From UBA1351 sp965140555 (GTDB lineage Bacteria > Bacillota > Clostridia > Lachnospirales > Vallitaleaceae), in assembly GCA_965140555.1 (NCBI GenBank), contig OZ223259.1, positions 1,550,001 through 1,614,000 on the forward strand: a DNA stretch of 64,000 nt, in the 5' to 3' direction. This document shows, in pieces, positions 8,781 to 17,358 of this stretch. Within the stretch, counting starts at the first letter, position 1; each line of letters starts with the position of its first letter. The position numbers and the translations under genes are program-made. Under the pieces are notes generated by a model, which worked only from the letters and a program-made list of their open reading frames with translations, did not search any database and was not told the DNA's origin.

Positions 8781-9512
8781 CTATAATGGATTGAAAATCT
8801 CTTCAAGAATTTTTGCTTTTTCCTTCGTTAATAAAGCATCTTTCTTGGTTCCTCTCAGTTTAACGACATAGGTCCATCGTCCATATATACAGAGTCGCTC
8901 AATCTTGTCAATCCGTATAATATAAGACTTATGGGTACGCATGAACTCCTCTTGAGGAAGAATAGCCTCCAGCTCACTCAATGTCTTATTAATAGAAAAT
9001 GTATCCGTTTTTGTAACAATAACAGATGATCGATTTTCCCGTTCAATCATAAGAATATCTTCGGGTTTTACGACAACCATTCCATCTTTAACTTTTAATA
9101 ATAAATCACCGCTTAATGCATCAACTTTATCAAGAGGTACATCCACTCTTGCATGATAAAACTCCCTCATCCTATCAATAGTTTGGTTTAAGCGGTCAAG
9201 TTTAAACGGTTTCACCATATAATCAAAGGCATACATCTCGAACGCTTCTTGCATATACTCTTCAAAGGCAGTCACAAACACTAACATACATTTGGGTTGT
9301 ATATCCAAAATCATTTTCCCGGCTTCAATACCATCTAGTACCGGCATATCCACATCCAAGAAAGCTGCATCAAAAGTATTGTTTTCAAAAGCAAATACAG
9401 CTTCGCTTCCATTCTCAACTTCTTGGCATACTTCAATTCCCGGTAATTTCTCCAGCGCTTTTCTTAATACAAAACGCATGCTTTTATCGTCATCTGCTAT
9501 TAGTACTCGCAT
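8781..9512 (-). CDS. LytTR-family response regulator
   Basis: A 243-residue cytosolic regulator. The receiver domain (1-120) has the acidic pair in IADDD, phospho-acceptor D53 in FLDVDMP and the conserved K101 in VKPF. The LytTR DNA-binding domain (about 137-243) includes FMRTHKSYIIRIDKIE. An in-frame ATG at 9521 is possible, but AAAGGATGG is better spaced for the ATG at 9512. It is the last gene of an apparent operon that begins with a GHKL kinase at 12550, its likely partner. Targets are unknown, and no LytTR operator repeats were identified. Confidence 0.88.
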   Translation of the reverse strand: MRVLIADDDKSMRFVLRKALEKLPGIEVCQEVENGSEAVFAFENNTFDAAFLDVDMPVLDGIEAGKMILDIQPKCMLVFVTAFEEYMQEAFEMYAFDYMVKPFKLDRLNQTIDRMREFYHARVDVPLDKVDALSGDLLLKVKDGMVVVKPEDILMIERENRSSVIVTKTDTFSINKTLSELEAILPQEEFMRTHKSYIIRIDKIERLCIYGRWTYVVKLRGTKKDALLTKEKAKILEEIFNPL

Positions 9513-9514
9513 GG

Positions 9515-10057
9515 CTACCATCCTTTAGGTCGACCTAGGACCTCTTTATAAATCATTGCTCGCTTCAATTGCTTCTTATTTCCTTTTTCAAACAACGGTT
9601 CCTTAACGTTCACATCCACATCATCATAGTCATGTTGGTCATATATATTATTGTCATAAAGTTTTGCATTCTGACGTTTATAAACTTCTGCATCCGTATG
9701 TTCCCGTTTGTAACCGTTCTTCAATTCCGGTTCTTCATCATAGTCGTTTAATTCATAAGGACTATGGATAATATTGCCGGCTGAATCACGCACCGCTTCA
9801 TAATCGCGACCCATCTTTCGTCGATCTCGCATCTGACGTCTATCTGTAGGTTTCGATGTCTCCTGTACCTGTGTTACGGGCCGCTGTATTTCTTGTTTTT
9901 GTTTTTGCGACGACACGGTCACTTGACCGGTTTGGAGCTCGTTGAATATATCCTTGATATCACCGAATATGTCTGTGAGCTCCCTAGTGACACCGCCTGT
10001 CATATTTCCTAAGTTGCGTAGTGTATTGCCCATGCTGTTTCTATTCCTATCTGCCAT
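9515..10057 (-). CDS. Hydrophilic hypothetical protein of the flotillin operon
   Basis: A 180-residue protein of unknown function without membrane segments or signal peptide. Residues 1-45 could form an amphipathic helix (LTDIFGDIKDIFNEL). The middle is rich in Gln, Arg and Lys (RRQMRDRRKMGRD). The 90-150 region is strongly acidic and Tyr/Asp rich (NDYDEEPEL, YDQHDYDDVDV), followed by a basic C-terminus ending GRPKGW. It looks largely disordered. It lies 17 bases after floA and ends 2 bases before the regulator start, so it is co-transcribed with both. A scaffold or adaptor role for flotillin is speculation. Confidence 0.75.
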   Translation of the reverse strand: MADRNRNSMGNTLRNLGNMTGGVTRELTDIFGDIKDIFNELQTGQVTVSSQKQKQEIQRPVTQVQETSKPTDRRQMRDRRKMGRDYEAVRDSAGNIIHSPYELNDYDEEPELKNGYKREHTDAEVYKRQNAKLYDNNIYDQHDYDDVDVNVKEPLFEKGNKKQLKRAMIYKEVLGRPKGW

Positions 10058-10074
10058 TCACTACACCTACTTTC

Positions 10075-11079
10075 TTATTCCTTTTGATCTTCACTTATAG
10101 CTTCGCGCATGGATGTATCGGACTTGATATTCTCCATTCTATAATAATCCATAATGCCTAACTGACCCTTCTTGAACGCTTCTGCTATAGCTAATGGGAT
10201 ATCCGCTTCCGCTTCTACAACCTTAGCTCGCATCTCTTCAACTTTAGCTCGCATCTCTTGCTCTTGAGCAATCGCAATGGCGCGTCGTTCTTCTGCCTTT
10301 GCTTGAGCGATTTGTTTATCTGCTTCTGCCTGTTCAATTTGAAGACGGGCACCGATATTCTTACCGAGATCAATATCTGCAATATCAATAGATAAGATTT
10401 CAAATGCTGTACCGGAATCAAGACCTTTACCTAAGACACGTTCCGATATAGAATCCGGATTTTCCAATACTACCTTATGACTTTCTGCACTACCAACTGT
10501 TGTGACAATACCTTCACCAACACGGGCAATGACCGTTTCTTCTCCGGCACCACCAACAAGTCGATCTAGGTTGGCACGAACTGTCACGCGGGCAACCGCT
10601 TTAACTTCGATACCATCTTTAGCTACAGCAATAACCGGTGGTGTTTCAATAATTTTAGGCTTAACACTCATACGTACAGCTTCCAAAACATCACGACCCG
10701 CCAGGTCAATCGCCGCAGCTCGTTCAAAGCTCAATTCTAATTTAGCTCGATGAGCAGCAATAAGAGCATCCACAACACGCTCAACTTTACCACCGGACAA
10801 ATAATGGGATTCTAGTTGATTAATAGAAACATTTATTCCTGCTTTTGTTGCTCGAATCAACGGTAACACAATATTTGCCGGACGAACACGACGTAGCTTC
10901 ATTCCAATTAAGGTAAAGATGCCGACCTTTGCATTGGATGCAATTGCTGCAATCCATAGTCGAACAGGAATTATACTAAAGAACACGGAAATAAATAAAA
11001 TTACTAACCCTAGAATGACCAAACCTCTAACAAGATCCGGCATCTCTGAAAATATAAACTGACCAAACATATAATTCAT
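10075..11079 (-). CDS. floA: Flotillin-like SPFH protein FloA
   Basis: A 334-residue bacterial flotillin of the YqfA/FloA type that organises ordered membrane microdomains. An N-terminal hydrophobic segment (about 15-40) is followed by a second short one, then the SPFH/PHB region (VKAVARVTVRANLDRLVGG). A coiled-coil stretch is rich in Glu/Ala repeats (QIEQAEADKQIAQAKAEERR). The ATG at 11079 is preferred because AGGAGGG lies 5 bases upstream; the longer frame from 11097 would place that site inside the gene. It directly follows nfeD, its conserved partner. Confidence 0.93.
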   Translation of the reverse strand: MNYMFGQFIFSEMPDLVRGLVILGLVILFISVFFSIIPVRLWIAAIASNAKVGIFTLIGMKLRRVRPANIVLPLIRATKAGINVSINQLESHYLSGGKVERVVDALIAAHRAKLELSFERAAAIDLAGRDVLEAVRMSVKPKIIETPPVIAVAKDGIEVKAVARVTVRANLDRLVGGAGEETVIARVGEGIVTTVGSAESHKVVLENPDSISERVLGKGLDSGTAFEILSIDIADIDLGKNIGARLQIEQAEADKQIAQAKAEERRAIAIAQEQEMRAKVEEMRAKVVEAEADIPLAIAEAFKKGQLGIMDYYRMENIKSDTSMREAISEDQKE

Positions 11080-11135
11080 ATAAACCCTCCTATACAATCA
11101 TCTTCACATTGTTTTGTTTCTGTTTCCTTATACCT

Positions 11136-11591
11136 CTACTTTTTTACAACAACAATTTTCTTGCCTTGTATTGCCGTCACTTTAATAGGACTACCTTTTT
11201 CAATAAACTCACCTTGCGTTAATACATCTAGACGTACACCATCAATATCTGCCGTACCTGCAGGTCGTAATGGTGTGACCGCAACACCTTCTTTGTGCAC
11301 AAAAAATTCCAAACTAACATTTGATAAATCTTCTCGAAGGGATTCTTCTAGTATCAACGGGCTTCCCTTCTTGACAAAGACTTTATACGCGATAAACATA
11401 AGCAATATTGAAAAAGCCAAAATAACCGTGAATAAAATCATACCGCCAAAAAATGAATCTGCTGTAAATACAACACCGGCAATAATTGCCAAAATCCCTA
11501 CAATTCCTGTAATCCCAAAACTCGGAACAAAAATTTCTGCTATAAGTAATACAATACCTATAATAATTAAAACTAATGCTATTGAATCCAT
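11136..11591 (-). CDS. Short NfeD-family membrane protein
   Basis: A 151-residue protein with about four transmembrane segments in residues 1-75 and a soluble C-terminal OB-fold (about 85-150) containing GVAVTPLRPAGTADIDG and GEFIEKGSPIKV, the NfeD signature. It lacks the ClpP-like protease domain of long NfeD proteins. NfeD proteins pair with SPFH proteins; floA follows 57 bases downstream. The role is probably in assembling or anchoring the flotillin complex. Confidence 0.9.
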   Translation of the reverse strand: MDSIALVLIIIGIVLLIAEIFVPSFGITGIVGILAIIAGVVFTADSFFGGMILFTVILAFSILLMFIAYKVFVKKGSPLILEESLREDLSNVSLEFFVHKEGVAVTPLRPAGTADIDGVRLDVLTQGEFIEKGSPIKVTAIQGKKIVVVKK

Positions 11592-11659
11592 ATCACACCT
11601 CCTTTTTATACATCATACCTTCTTATTCCATGATATACAATTGAATCCGCCTTAAACCA

Positions 11660-12550
11660 TCATTTCTCTGATTCAACTGTCACCTTTTTCAAAGTCACAT
11701 GAAAACATACATCGCCCTCCTGTTCAAGAACAATATCATGCCCTCTATCATGAAGCAATTCCTTCACAATATAAAGTCCCATGCCATGTTCTTCCTTATC
11801 TTCCTTAGAGCTAACTCCGGCTTCGAAAATCTTATGCGTTAGTGCTTCCGGTACAAAAGGCCCATTATTACGCACACGAATTTCTATGGATTTGATTGTC
11901 TCGAAAATGTGAACAGTAATTACTTTTTCTGATTTGGATGATTCCTTTAATGCCTCCATGGCATTGTCTATCAAATTACCTAGGATACGACAGATTTCCC
12001 ACTCTCCTATAGGAAGATCTGCGAGTCTTGATTTAAGCATAAGATCCAAACGAATACCCTTTTTTTCACACTCGTTACATTTCGCTTGTATAAGTGCATT
12101 CACTGAGATGCTTTCTGTCTTAATTCTTGAGCCGACTTTTATAATGTCCCCATATAGATGGTTCAAATAGACCCGTGTCTCTTCATATTCTTCTAACTCC
12201 ATCAAACTATAAAGTACCTGGATATGATTCAGAAAATCATGGCGTTGAGCCCTCAAATGCCGATTCAACTTTTCTATGTTCATTATTGCTTCGTCTTTAC
12301 TATCGGCTTCCATTTGTAATGATTTATGTATGTCAATGTCCTTATAGACAAAGTAGCCATTGCATATAAGGGTAATAAACAATATTCCAAACAAGACCGA
12401 TGGCGCTAATGGAAATTCCTCATGGATCCATTGAAGGTGAATACCTATATAATATAGTACGGCAATGGTTGTTAATACTAGCTGAATTACGTAGATAATA
12501 TGCATAAATCCGGTCATTCTCTTTAACCGATATCTCAAGTTCTGTTTCAT
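11660..12550 (-). CDS. GHKL sensor histidine kinase (LytTR-partner type)
   Basis: A 296-residue membrane kinase. Two transmembrane segments (about 15-37 and 47-70) are followed by a Spo0B/AgrC-like dimerisation helix with HLRAQRHDFLNHIQ. The phospho-accepting histidine is H104 (from ATG 12550). The C-terminal ATPase domain has N-box NLIDNAMEA and GMGLYIVKEL. A GTG at 12559 is an alternative start; GAGGTG is better spaced for the ATG. There is little extracellular sequence, so a membrane or peptide signal is likely. It leads an operon through nfeD, floA and a hydrophilic protein to a LytTR regulator, the expected cognate partner. Confidence 0.88.
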   Translation of the reverse strand: MKQNLRYRLKRMTGFMHIIYVIQLVLTTIAVLYYIGIHLQWIHEEFPLAPSVLFGILFITLICNGYFVYKDIDIHKSLQMEADSKDEAIMNIEKLNRHLRAQRHDFLNHIQVLYSLMELEEYEETRVYLNHLYGDIIKVGSRIKTESISVNALIQAKCNECEKKGIRLDLMLKSRLADLPIGEWEICRILGNLIDNAMEALKESSKSEKVITVHIFETIKSIEIRVRNNGPFVPEALTHKIFEAGVSSKEDKEEHGMGLYIVKELLHDRGHDIVLEQEGDVCFHVTLKKVTVESEK

Positions 12551-12599
12551 TCTTCTCACCTCAACCTCTTTGGACTTGTCACTCTCTCTATTTTACCAT

Positions 12600-12628
12600 T
12601 TGTTCCCTCTATTTATCTATAGTATAAT
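12600..12628 (+). promoter_or_regulatory. Putative promoter of the phosphodiesterase gene
   Basis: TTGTTC (12600-12605) and TATAAT (12623-12628) are 17 bases apart, 30 bases before the ATG at 12658. An AAGGAGG site lies between. Confidence 0.5.
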
Positions 12629-12657
12629 GAAAAAAAAGTAAGGAGGCCGTACGATAC

Positions 12658-13935
12658 ATGAATAAACTACTTATCCTGTCTGTCGATGCATTAAATGCTA
12701 AAGATTTAGATTTTATAAAAACCCTTCCTTCGTTTTCTCGAATCATTCAAGAAGGGCTTCTTGTCCCTCGTGTCACATCTGTATACCCGACACTGACCTA
12801 CTGCTGTCATTCTTCTATTATTACAGGTATGTATCCAGCTCATCATGGAGTCATTCATAACGAAAAGCCTGATCCAAAGCAATCTCTATCACAAGATTGG
12901 TATTGGGAAAAAGACAATCTACGCGTTCCCACTCTTTTTGACTTGGCAAAATCTGCCGGCTTAACAACGGCCAATGTCCTTTGGCCTGTTATGGCTTCTG
13001 CCAAGGATGCCATTGATTATAATATTCCGGAAATTTGGTCGAATCAAGGGAAGAGTATGACGAGTCTGTTTTTAAAGCATGGCTCTTTAAGTACTTTACC
13101 TTATGTTCTTAAACATCGCAAAAAAATGCAAGGTACAAAACAACCTTACTTGGATCATTTTATTGCCGGTGTGACCAAAGATATTCTTAGACATAAAAAT
13201 CCCGATCTAATGACTGTTCATTTTACTGAAGTAGACAGCATTCGTCATCAGTATGGTGTCTTTAGCTCTCAAGCCTACAACTCTTTAGCACGAACAGATC
13301 GCTATATCGGAGAAATTTTGGATTTACTCGAAAAAGAAAATCGCTTAGACCATACCAATATCATTGTTCTTGGCGATCATGGCGGTAATGACTTTGAGCA
13401 TATTACCTGCTTGAATAGCCTTTTTTATGAACATGGGCTACTCACTCTTGGTAAAAACCATACAATCACACAGTGGTCTGCCTATGCCAATGGTGGCGGT
13501 GGGAGTGTCCAGATTTATACTGATTCAAATCCGGATACCTATGATACTGTCTACCGTTTACTTCAAGAATTAGCCCTTCATCGGTTATCACCTATCAAAG
13601 CCATCTATACACAAGCTGATGTAGCGGAAAATCATCACCTTTCCGGTAAGTTTTCTTTTGTTGTAGAAGCCAATGATGGTTTTGTCTTTCGTAATTATAT
13701 TACAGAGAAAACAATTCATTCTTCAGCGGATTTTAAGGGTGCATATCTTGCTGATCACGGTTATTTACCTACTCATGAGAATTTGAAAACTCTTCTCATG
13801 GGTTTTGGTCCTGATATTAAGCACCGTGTTCTATCAACAGATATATCCCTCGTTGATGAAGGACCGTATTTCGCCCATCTCTTAGGGCTACACTTCCCCT
13901 CCACCGATGGCAACGTAACTAAACTATTGACCTAA
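12658..13935 (+). CDS. Alkaline phosphatase superfamily phosphodiesterase (ENPP-like)
   Basis: A 425-residue protein without a signal peptide, so probably cytosolic. Motif order matches nucleotide pyrophosphatase/phosphodiesterases: metal ligand D10 in LSVDALN, nucleophile T47 in YPTLTYCCH followed by SSIITGMYPAHHG, then TEVDSIRHQYG, VLGDHGGND and DHGYLPTH. The usual Pro-Asn after the nucleophilic Thr is Cys-Cys here, so substrate contact by the Asn is lost. Activity on phosphodiesters or phosphonates is likely, with substrate unknown. It is divergent from the flotillin-linked operon and ends in a perfect hairpin. Confidence 0.85.
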   Translation: MNKLLILSVDALNAKDLDFIKTLPSFSRIIQEGLLVPRVTSVYPTLTYCCHSSIITGMYPAHHGVIHNEKPDPKQSLSQDWYWEKDNLRVPTLFDLAKSAGLTTANVLWPVMASAKDAIDYNIPEIWSNQGKSMTSLFLKHGSLSTLPYVLKHRKKMQGTKQPYLDHFIAGVTKDILRHKNPDLMTVHFTEVDSIRHQYGVFSSQAYNSLARTDRYIGEILDLLEKENRLDHTNIIVLGDHGGNDFEHITCLNSLFYEHGLLTLGKNHTITQWSAYANGGGGSVQIYTDSNPDTYDTVYRLLQELALHRLSPIKAIYTQADVAENHHLSGKFSFVVEANDGFVFRNYITEKTIHSSADFKGAYLADHGYLPTHENLKTLLMGFGPDIKHRVLSTDISLVDEGPYFAHLLGLHFPSTDGNVTKLLT

Positions 13936-13976
13936 ATAGAGACAGGAGGTTGCCAAAGGCAACCTCCTGTCTCTAT
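13936..13976 (+). terminator. Perfect hairpin after the phosphodiesterase gene
   Basis: A 19-bp perfect stem (left arm from 13936, containing AGACAGGAGGTTGCC) with a 3-base AAA loop starts one base after the stop codon. The following T-run is weak (TATTATTTC), so it could also act as a 3' stabiliser. Confidence 0.8.
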
Positions 13977-14040
13977 TATTTCTTATGATACACTCAACTG
14001 TCTACATGTTGTATTATTATGTCCTCATAATAGTCGTATA

Positions 14041-14216
14041 CTGTTCTCGTGGTGTTCCTTATAATGCCATATCTCGTCTCATGTTGTTCTCGTGGTGTTC
14101 CTTATAATGTGCCATATCTCGTCTCATGTTGTTCTCATGCTGTTCCTTATAATGTCCCTATGTCGCGTTCTCATGCTGTTCTCGTGGTGTTTCCACTCGG
14201 TCATTGCTTATAATTA
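14041..14216. repeat. Imperfect tandem repeat, period 43-45 bases
   Basis: Units begin at 14041, 14084 and 14129 with TGTTCTCGTGGTGTTCC or close variants, followed by TTATAATG and CATATCTCGTCTCATG. A degenerate fourth copy starts near 14166. The array fills most of the 355-base non-coding gap between the phosphodiesterase and H-NOX genes. No open frame spans it. Confidence 0.75.
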
Positions 14217-14290
14217 GGTCATTTGCTCGTTTTAGGTCTAATTGGCACTTCCCAATGATTTCTACAGGGTTGTTTCAAGTTCCATAATGC

Positions 14291-16099
14291 CTAAATTTTG
14301 TATACTTCGAGTTCATTTCCAAACTCTGATGTCAACGCTTTGAAGTCATTAATTTTATCGGATAACATCTTGATCTGATCGGTGTACGTACTGACATTGG
14401 CACTCACTTGTTGAGCGGATGCTGAATTTTCTTCTGCGATAGCAGCCAACGATTCAATATTAGTAAACACCTTCGAGATCGCATCGGTCTCTTCTTCTAG
14501 CTTTTGAGATGTTACGATCATGTTTTTGGCAACTGCTTGAATGGTTTCTTTTGCCACACTGGAATCCGTTACGGCTCCTGCAAGTTGCTTGTTCTCTTTT
14601 TCAAGAACGGTGTATTGTTCATCTACGTCTTCAACAAGGGTCTCAATTTCACCCACAAAATTACCAAGACTTTGGTTGATTTTATCAACAGCATCATTGG
14701 TCTCTTCAGACAGCTTTCTAACTTCTTCTGCAACAACGGCAAAGCCTTTCCCGGCTTCTCCTGCTCTAGCTGCTTCAATGGAAGCATTTAACGCCAGTAA
14801 ATTTGTTTGTTGACTAATCGCAGATACTAGGGATACGATATTTTTAATATTTTTTGCACTTTCCATTAATCGCACGCCATTTTCTTTGACGACTTCAAAT
14901 TTATCTAAAATAGAATCAATTTCACCTGCAGTAAGCTCAACATTTCTAAAACTGCTTTCAATCTTATCGACAGAAGATTCTAACTCGCCCTTATTGTTAT
15001 TCTCTTCTATAGCAATTTTTTTCACTTCTTCTATATTATCATTCAACATATAAATTGACTTTTCTGTCTCTTCTGCCTGACTTGTTGCTGCGAAAGCTAA
15101 TTGCTCAACAACATCTGCAATATCATCTGATGTCAACGACATGTCGGAAGATATACTTAATAATGCATCACTAAACGTCGTCATCTCATCTGCCATATTA
15201 TTAAAACCGACGAAGTCTTTGGCTACTGTATCTTTAAAGTTATTAATCTTGCCAAACAATTCATCATATCGATCCTTTGATACTATACGACTTCGAGATG
15301 AAAAATTATGCTGATTCAATAATTCCAATTCTTTATATAAATATTTTACCGGTCGATGTACTAAACGTCCCGATATAAAAGCAATAAATCCAGCTGCCAC
15401 AGCAATCGCCCAACCTGCCGGAACACTGACAACTGGTGTTGTAAGTCCGACTACCGTCAATAAAATCCCGGTTAATACAGTTGTCATGATTGCAGCTTTT
15501 TCACTTAATCCTTTTATAAAACCAAAAGATAAGAGACGATTCAGTCTAAAGTTTTTACGTGTTTCTGTCGGGTATTCAAAGGTGAGTTTCAATTCAAGTT
15601 CGTCCGGCTCACGACGTAATTCTTCAATTTCAATTGTTTCATTAAAATGATTAGCAACCCCTTCTAATAAACCTAAGAAGTAGTCAAACATACCTCGTTT
15701 CGATCGATAAGTAAAGGTTACAGCATTCCCTCCAACAGGCACCATATCTAAGATTGGTGGCTTGGCACCTCTAAAACGCTTAATAACAATTTGATGCACG
15801 TTATTCATGGAGTTTAGAAAATGCATTGCATTATCATGTCTAAAGAATGCCGGATAATCTTGGTGGAAGGTTACTATATTATCCACACCGATTTTATGCC
15901 ACACCATGTTGTACGAATCACCAGTATGTTCTGCTATACGTTTAACAAATGTAAAAACCTTATCATCATCTACATCCACCAATGGCGAAAATGTAACATT
16001 TGCTTCAAATCCTGCTTCCGATAAGGATTGATTAACGGCTTCCGATGAGTAAAGCTTTCTACATGTTTTAATCCATGTACCGACAACGGTTCCTTTCAT
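14291..16099 (-). CDS. H-NOX (heme NO/O2-binding) methyl-accepting chemotaxis protein
   Basis: A 602-residue gas-sensing chemoreceptor. Residues 1-185 form an H-NOX domain starting MKGTVVGTWIKT. The heme ligand H102 (NNVHQI), the heme-propionate motif Y131-S133-R135 (YRSKR) and P115 are present. The distal pocket carries Y140, W9 and N74, the set that stabilises O2 in the Thermoanaerobacter H-NOX. A pair of membrane helices (about 200-245) is followed by a HAMP-like stretch and an MCP signalling hairpin (QQTNLLALNASIEAARAGEA). No periplasmic domain is present, so sensing is cytosolic. It stands alone, away from che genes. Confidence 0.95.
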   Translation of the reverse strand: MKGTVVGTWIKTCRKLYSSEAVNQSLSEAGFEANVTFSPLVDVDDDKVFTFVKRIAEHTGDSYNMVWHKIGVDNIVTFHQDYPAFFRHDNAMHFLNSMNNVHQIVIKRFRGAKPPILDMVPVGGNAVTFTYRSKRGMFDYFLGLLEGVANHFNETIEIEELRREPDELELKLTFEYPTETRKNFRLNRLLSFGFIKGLSEKAAIMTTVLTGILLTVVGLTTPVVSVPAGWAIAVAAGFIAFISGRLVHRPVKYLYKELELLNQHNFSSRSRIVSKDRYDELFGKINNFKDTVAKDFVGFNNMADEMTTFSDALLSISSDMSLTSDDIADVVEQLAFAATSQAEETEKSIYMLNDNIEEVKKIAIEENNNKGELESSVDKIESSFRNVELTAGEIDSILDKFEVVKENGVRLMESAKNIKNIVSLVSAISQQTNLLALNASIEAARAGEAGKGFAVVAEEVRKLSEETNDAVDKINQSLGNFVGEIETLVEDVDEQYTVLEKENKQLAGAVTDSSVAKETIQAVAKNMIVTSQKLEEETDAISKVFTNIESLAAIAEENSASAQQVSANVSTYTDQIKMLSDKINDFKALTSEFGNELEVYKI

Positions 16100-16263
16100 T
16101 GTGATTCACCTCGTAAACTATGTCCCTATGACATACGTATTATATTAATAGTACTATTCTACCACACTATGTATCCACATAGCAATGAATCTTCATTAAT
16201 ACTCTTAAAATTAAGGAAGATTTACAACTTGTTTACACTCTAGACTTGATTGTTTGTTTTTAT

Positions 16264-17358
16264 TCACGATTGTTCCAACAACCATTCCACCCAATAAGGA
16301 TTTCTCTTCGCTGCTGCTTTTAATCGCAATACCTGTTCCTTTATACGCACATCGTAGACTTCTCGATGTGTCAATACCTCGTGAATCATGGATAATACGT
16401 CCTCCATATCAATGGATTTCATATCTTTGACATAAGGAATCCCCAATTCCTTGGCATAGTATTCCACTTTAGGATCATAATTGAAACCGAGCATAGGAAC
16501 ATGTTCCAAGGCCCCATAAATCATAGCATGAAGTCGCATACACAACATCAAGTCCATATGCCCCATAAAGTTAATGAGTGTCTCTTCATTATAGCGATGC
16601 TCGAGAATTGTTCCCTTGTGCTCCATTGCCGCATTAATATCGATAGCTACCGTCAAATCCGAAGGATATTTCATAGGTACAAAGATTATATAACAATCAT
16701 AGGTTTCCACCAAGGCATCACAAATGCGGGCCATGGTTGCTACATAATGACTTTGGTTATTCCAACTACGAAACATGACCCCAAAAAGCGGCTTGTCTGT
16801 GGGTATTTTTTCCCTATGTAAGATTTCATTAATGCTTTGCTCCTTCTTGATTTGAAGATTAAATACCGGATCTGCGGTTACTTCAATCTGCGGTTTCGTA
16901 ATCTTAAGCAACGATAACGCCTCTTTGGATAACCGTTCCCTTAAGGTTATCACATTGACACGGTTTAGTGTCCATCGTGTAAATGGGCGATTATAACGAT
17001 GAACAAGAGGACCTATTCCATTCGCATAGATAATTATGGGTTTCTTGAACAACATCGCAATCCATAATAAACCCAGATAATAGTAGAGGGATCGAGTACT
17101 TGTCATGTCTTGTATAAGACTACCGCCTCCCAAAAGTAATAAATCGGATTGTTTCAACGCCCGTATAACTTTTAAAAGACTAAAACGGTAAACAGCGTGT
17201 ACAGGATACTCTTTCATTGTCAAATTCGGTTCGTTGGATAACACCGTAATCTGATTGTTCTGATTCAATTGTCGTAAATCTTGACATATAGAATGCAAGA
17301 TTGCATCATCGCCTGAATTTCTATATCCATAGTATCCTGCCACAACTATTTTTTTCAT
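16264..17358 (-). CDS. csaB: Polysaccharide pyruvyl transferase CsaB
   Basis: A 364-residue enzyme of the polysaccharide pyruvyl transferase family, adding ketal-pyruvate to cell-wall polymer sugars so that SLH-domain proteins can bind. Typical features are VAGYYGYRNSGDDAIL at the N-terminus, LLLGGGSLIQDMTS, YANGIGP, and MRLHAMIYGA near the C-terminus. ATG 17358 overlaps the upstream ligase stop by four bases (ATGA) and has AGGACGGTGG upstream; a GTG at 17367 is less likely. It is the last gene of the long polysaccharide operon. Confidence 0.93.
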   Translation of the reverse strand: MKKIVVAGYYGYRNSGDDAILHSICQDLRQLNQNNQITVLSNEPNLTMKEYPVHAVYRFSLLKVIRALKQSDLLLLGGGSLIQDMTSTRSLYYYLGLLWIAMLFKKPIIIYANGIGPLVHRYNRPFTRWTLNRVNVITLRERLSKEALSLLKITKPQIEVTADPVFNLQIKKEQSINEILHREKIPTDKPLFGVMFRSWNNQSHYVATMARICDALVETYDCYIIFVPMKYPSDLTVAIDINAAMEHKGTILEHRYNEETLINFMGHMDLMLCMRLHAMIYGALEHVPMLGFNYDPKVEYYAKELGIPYVKDMKSIDMEDVLSMIHEVLTHREVYDVRIKEQVLRLKAAAKRNPYWVEWLLEQS

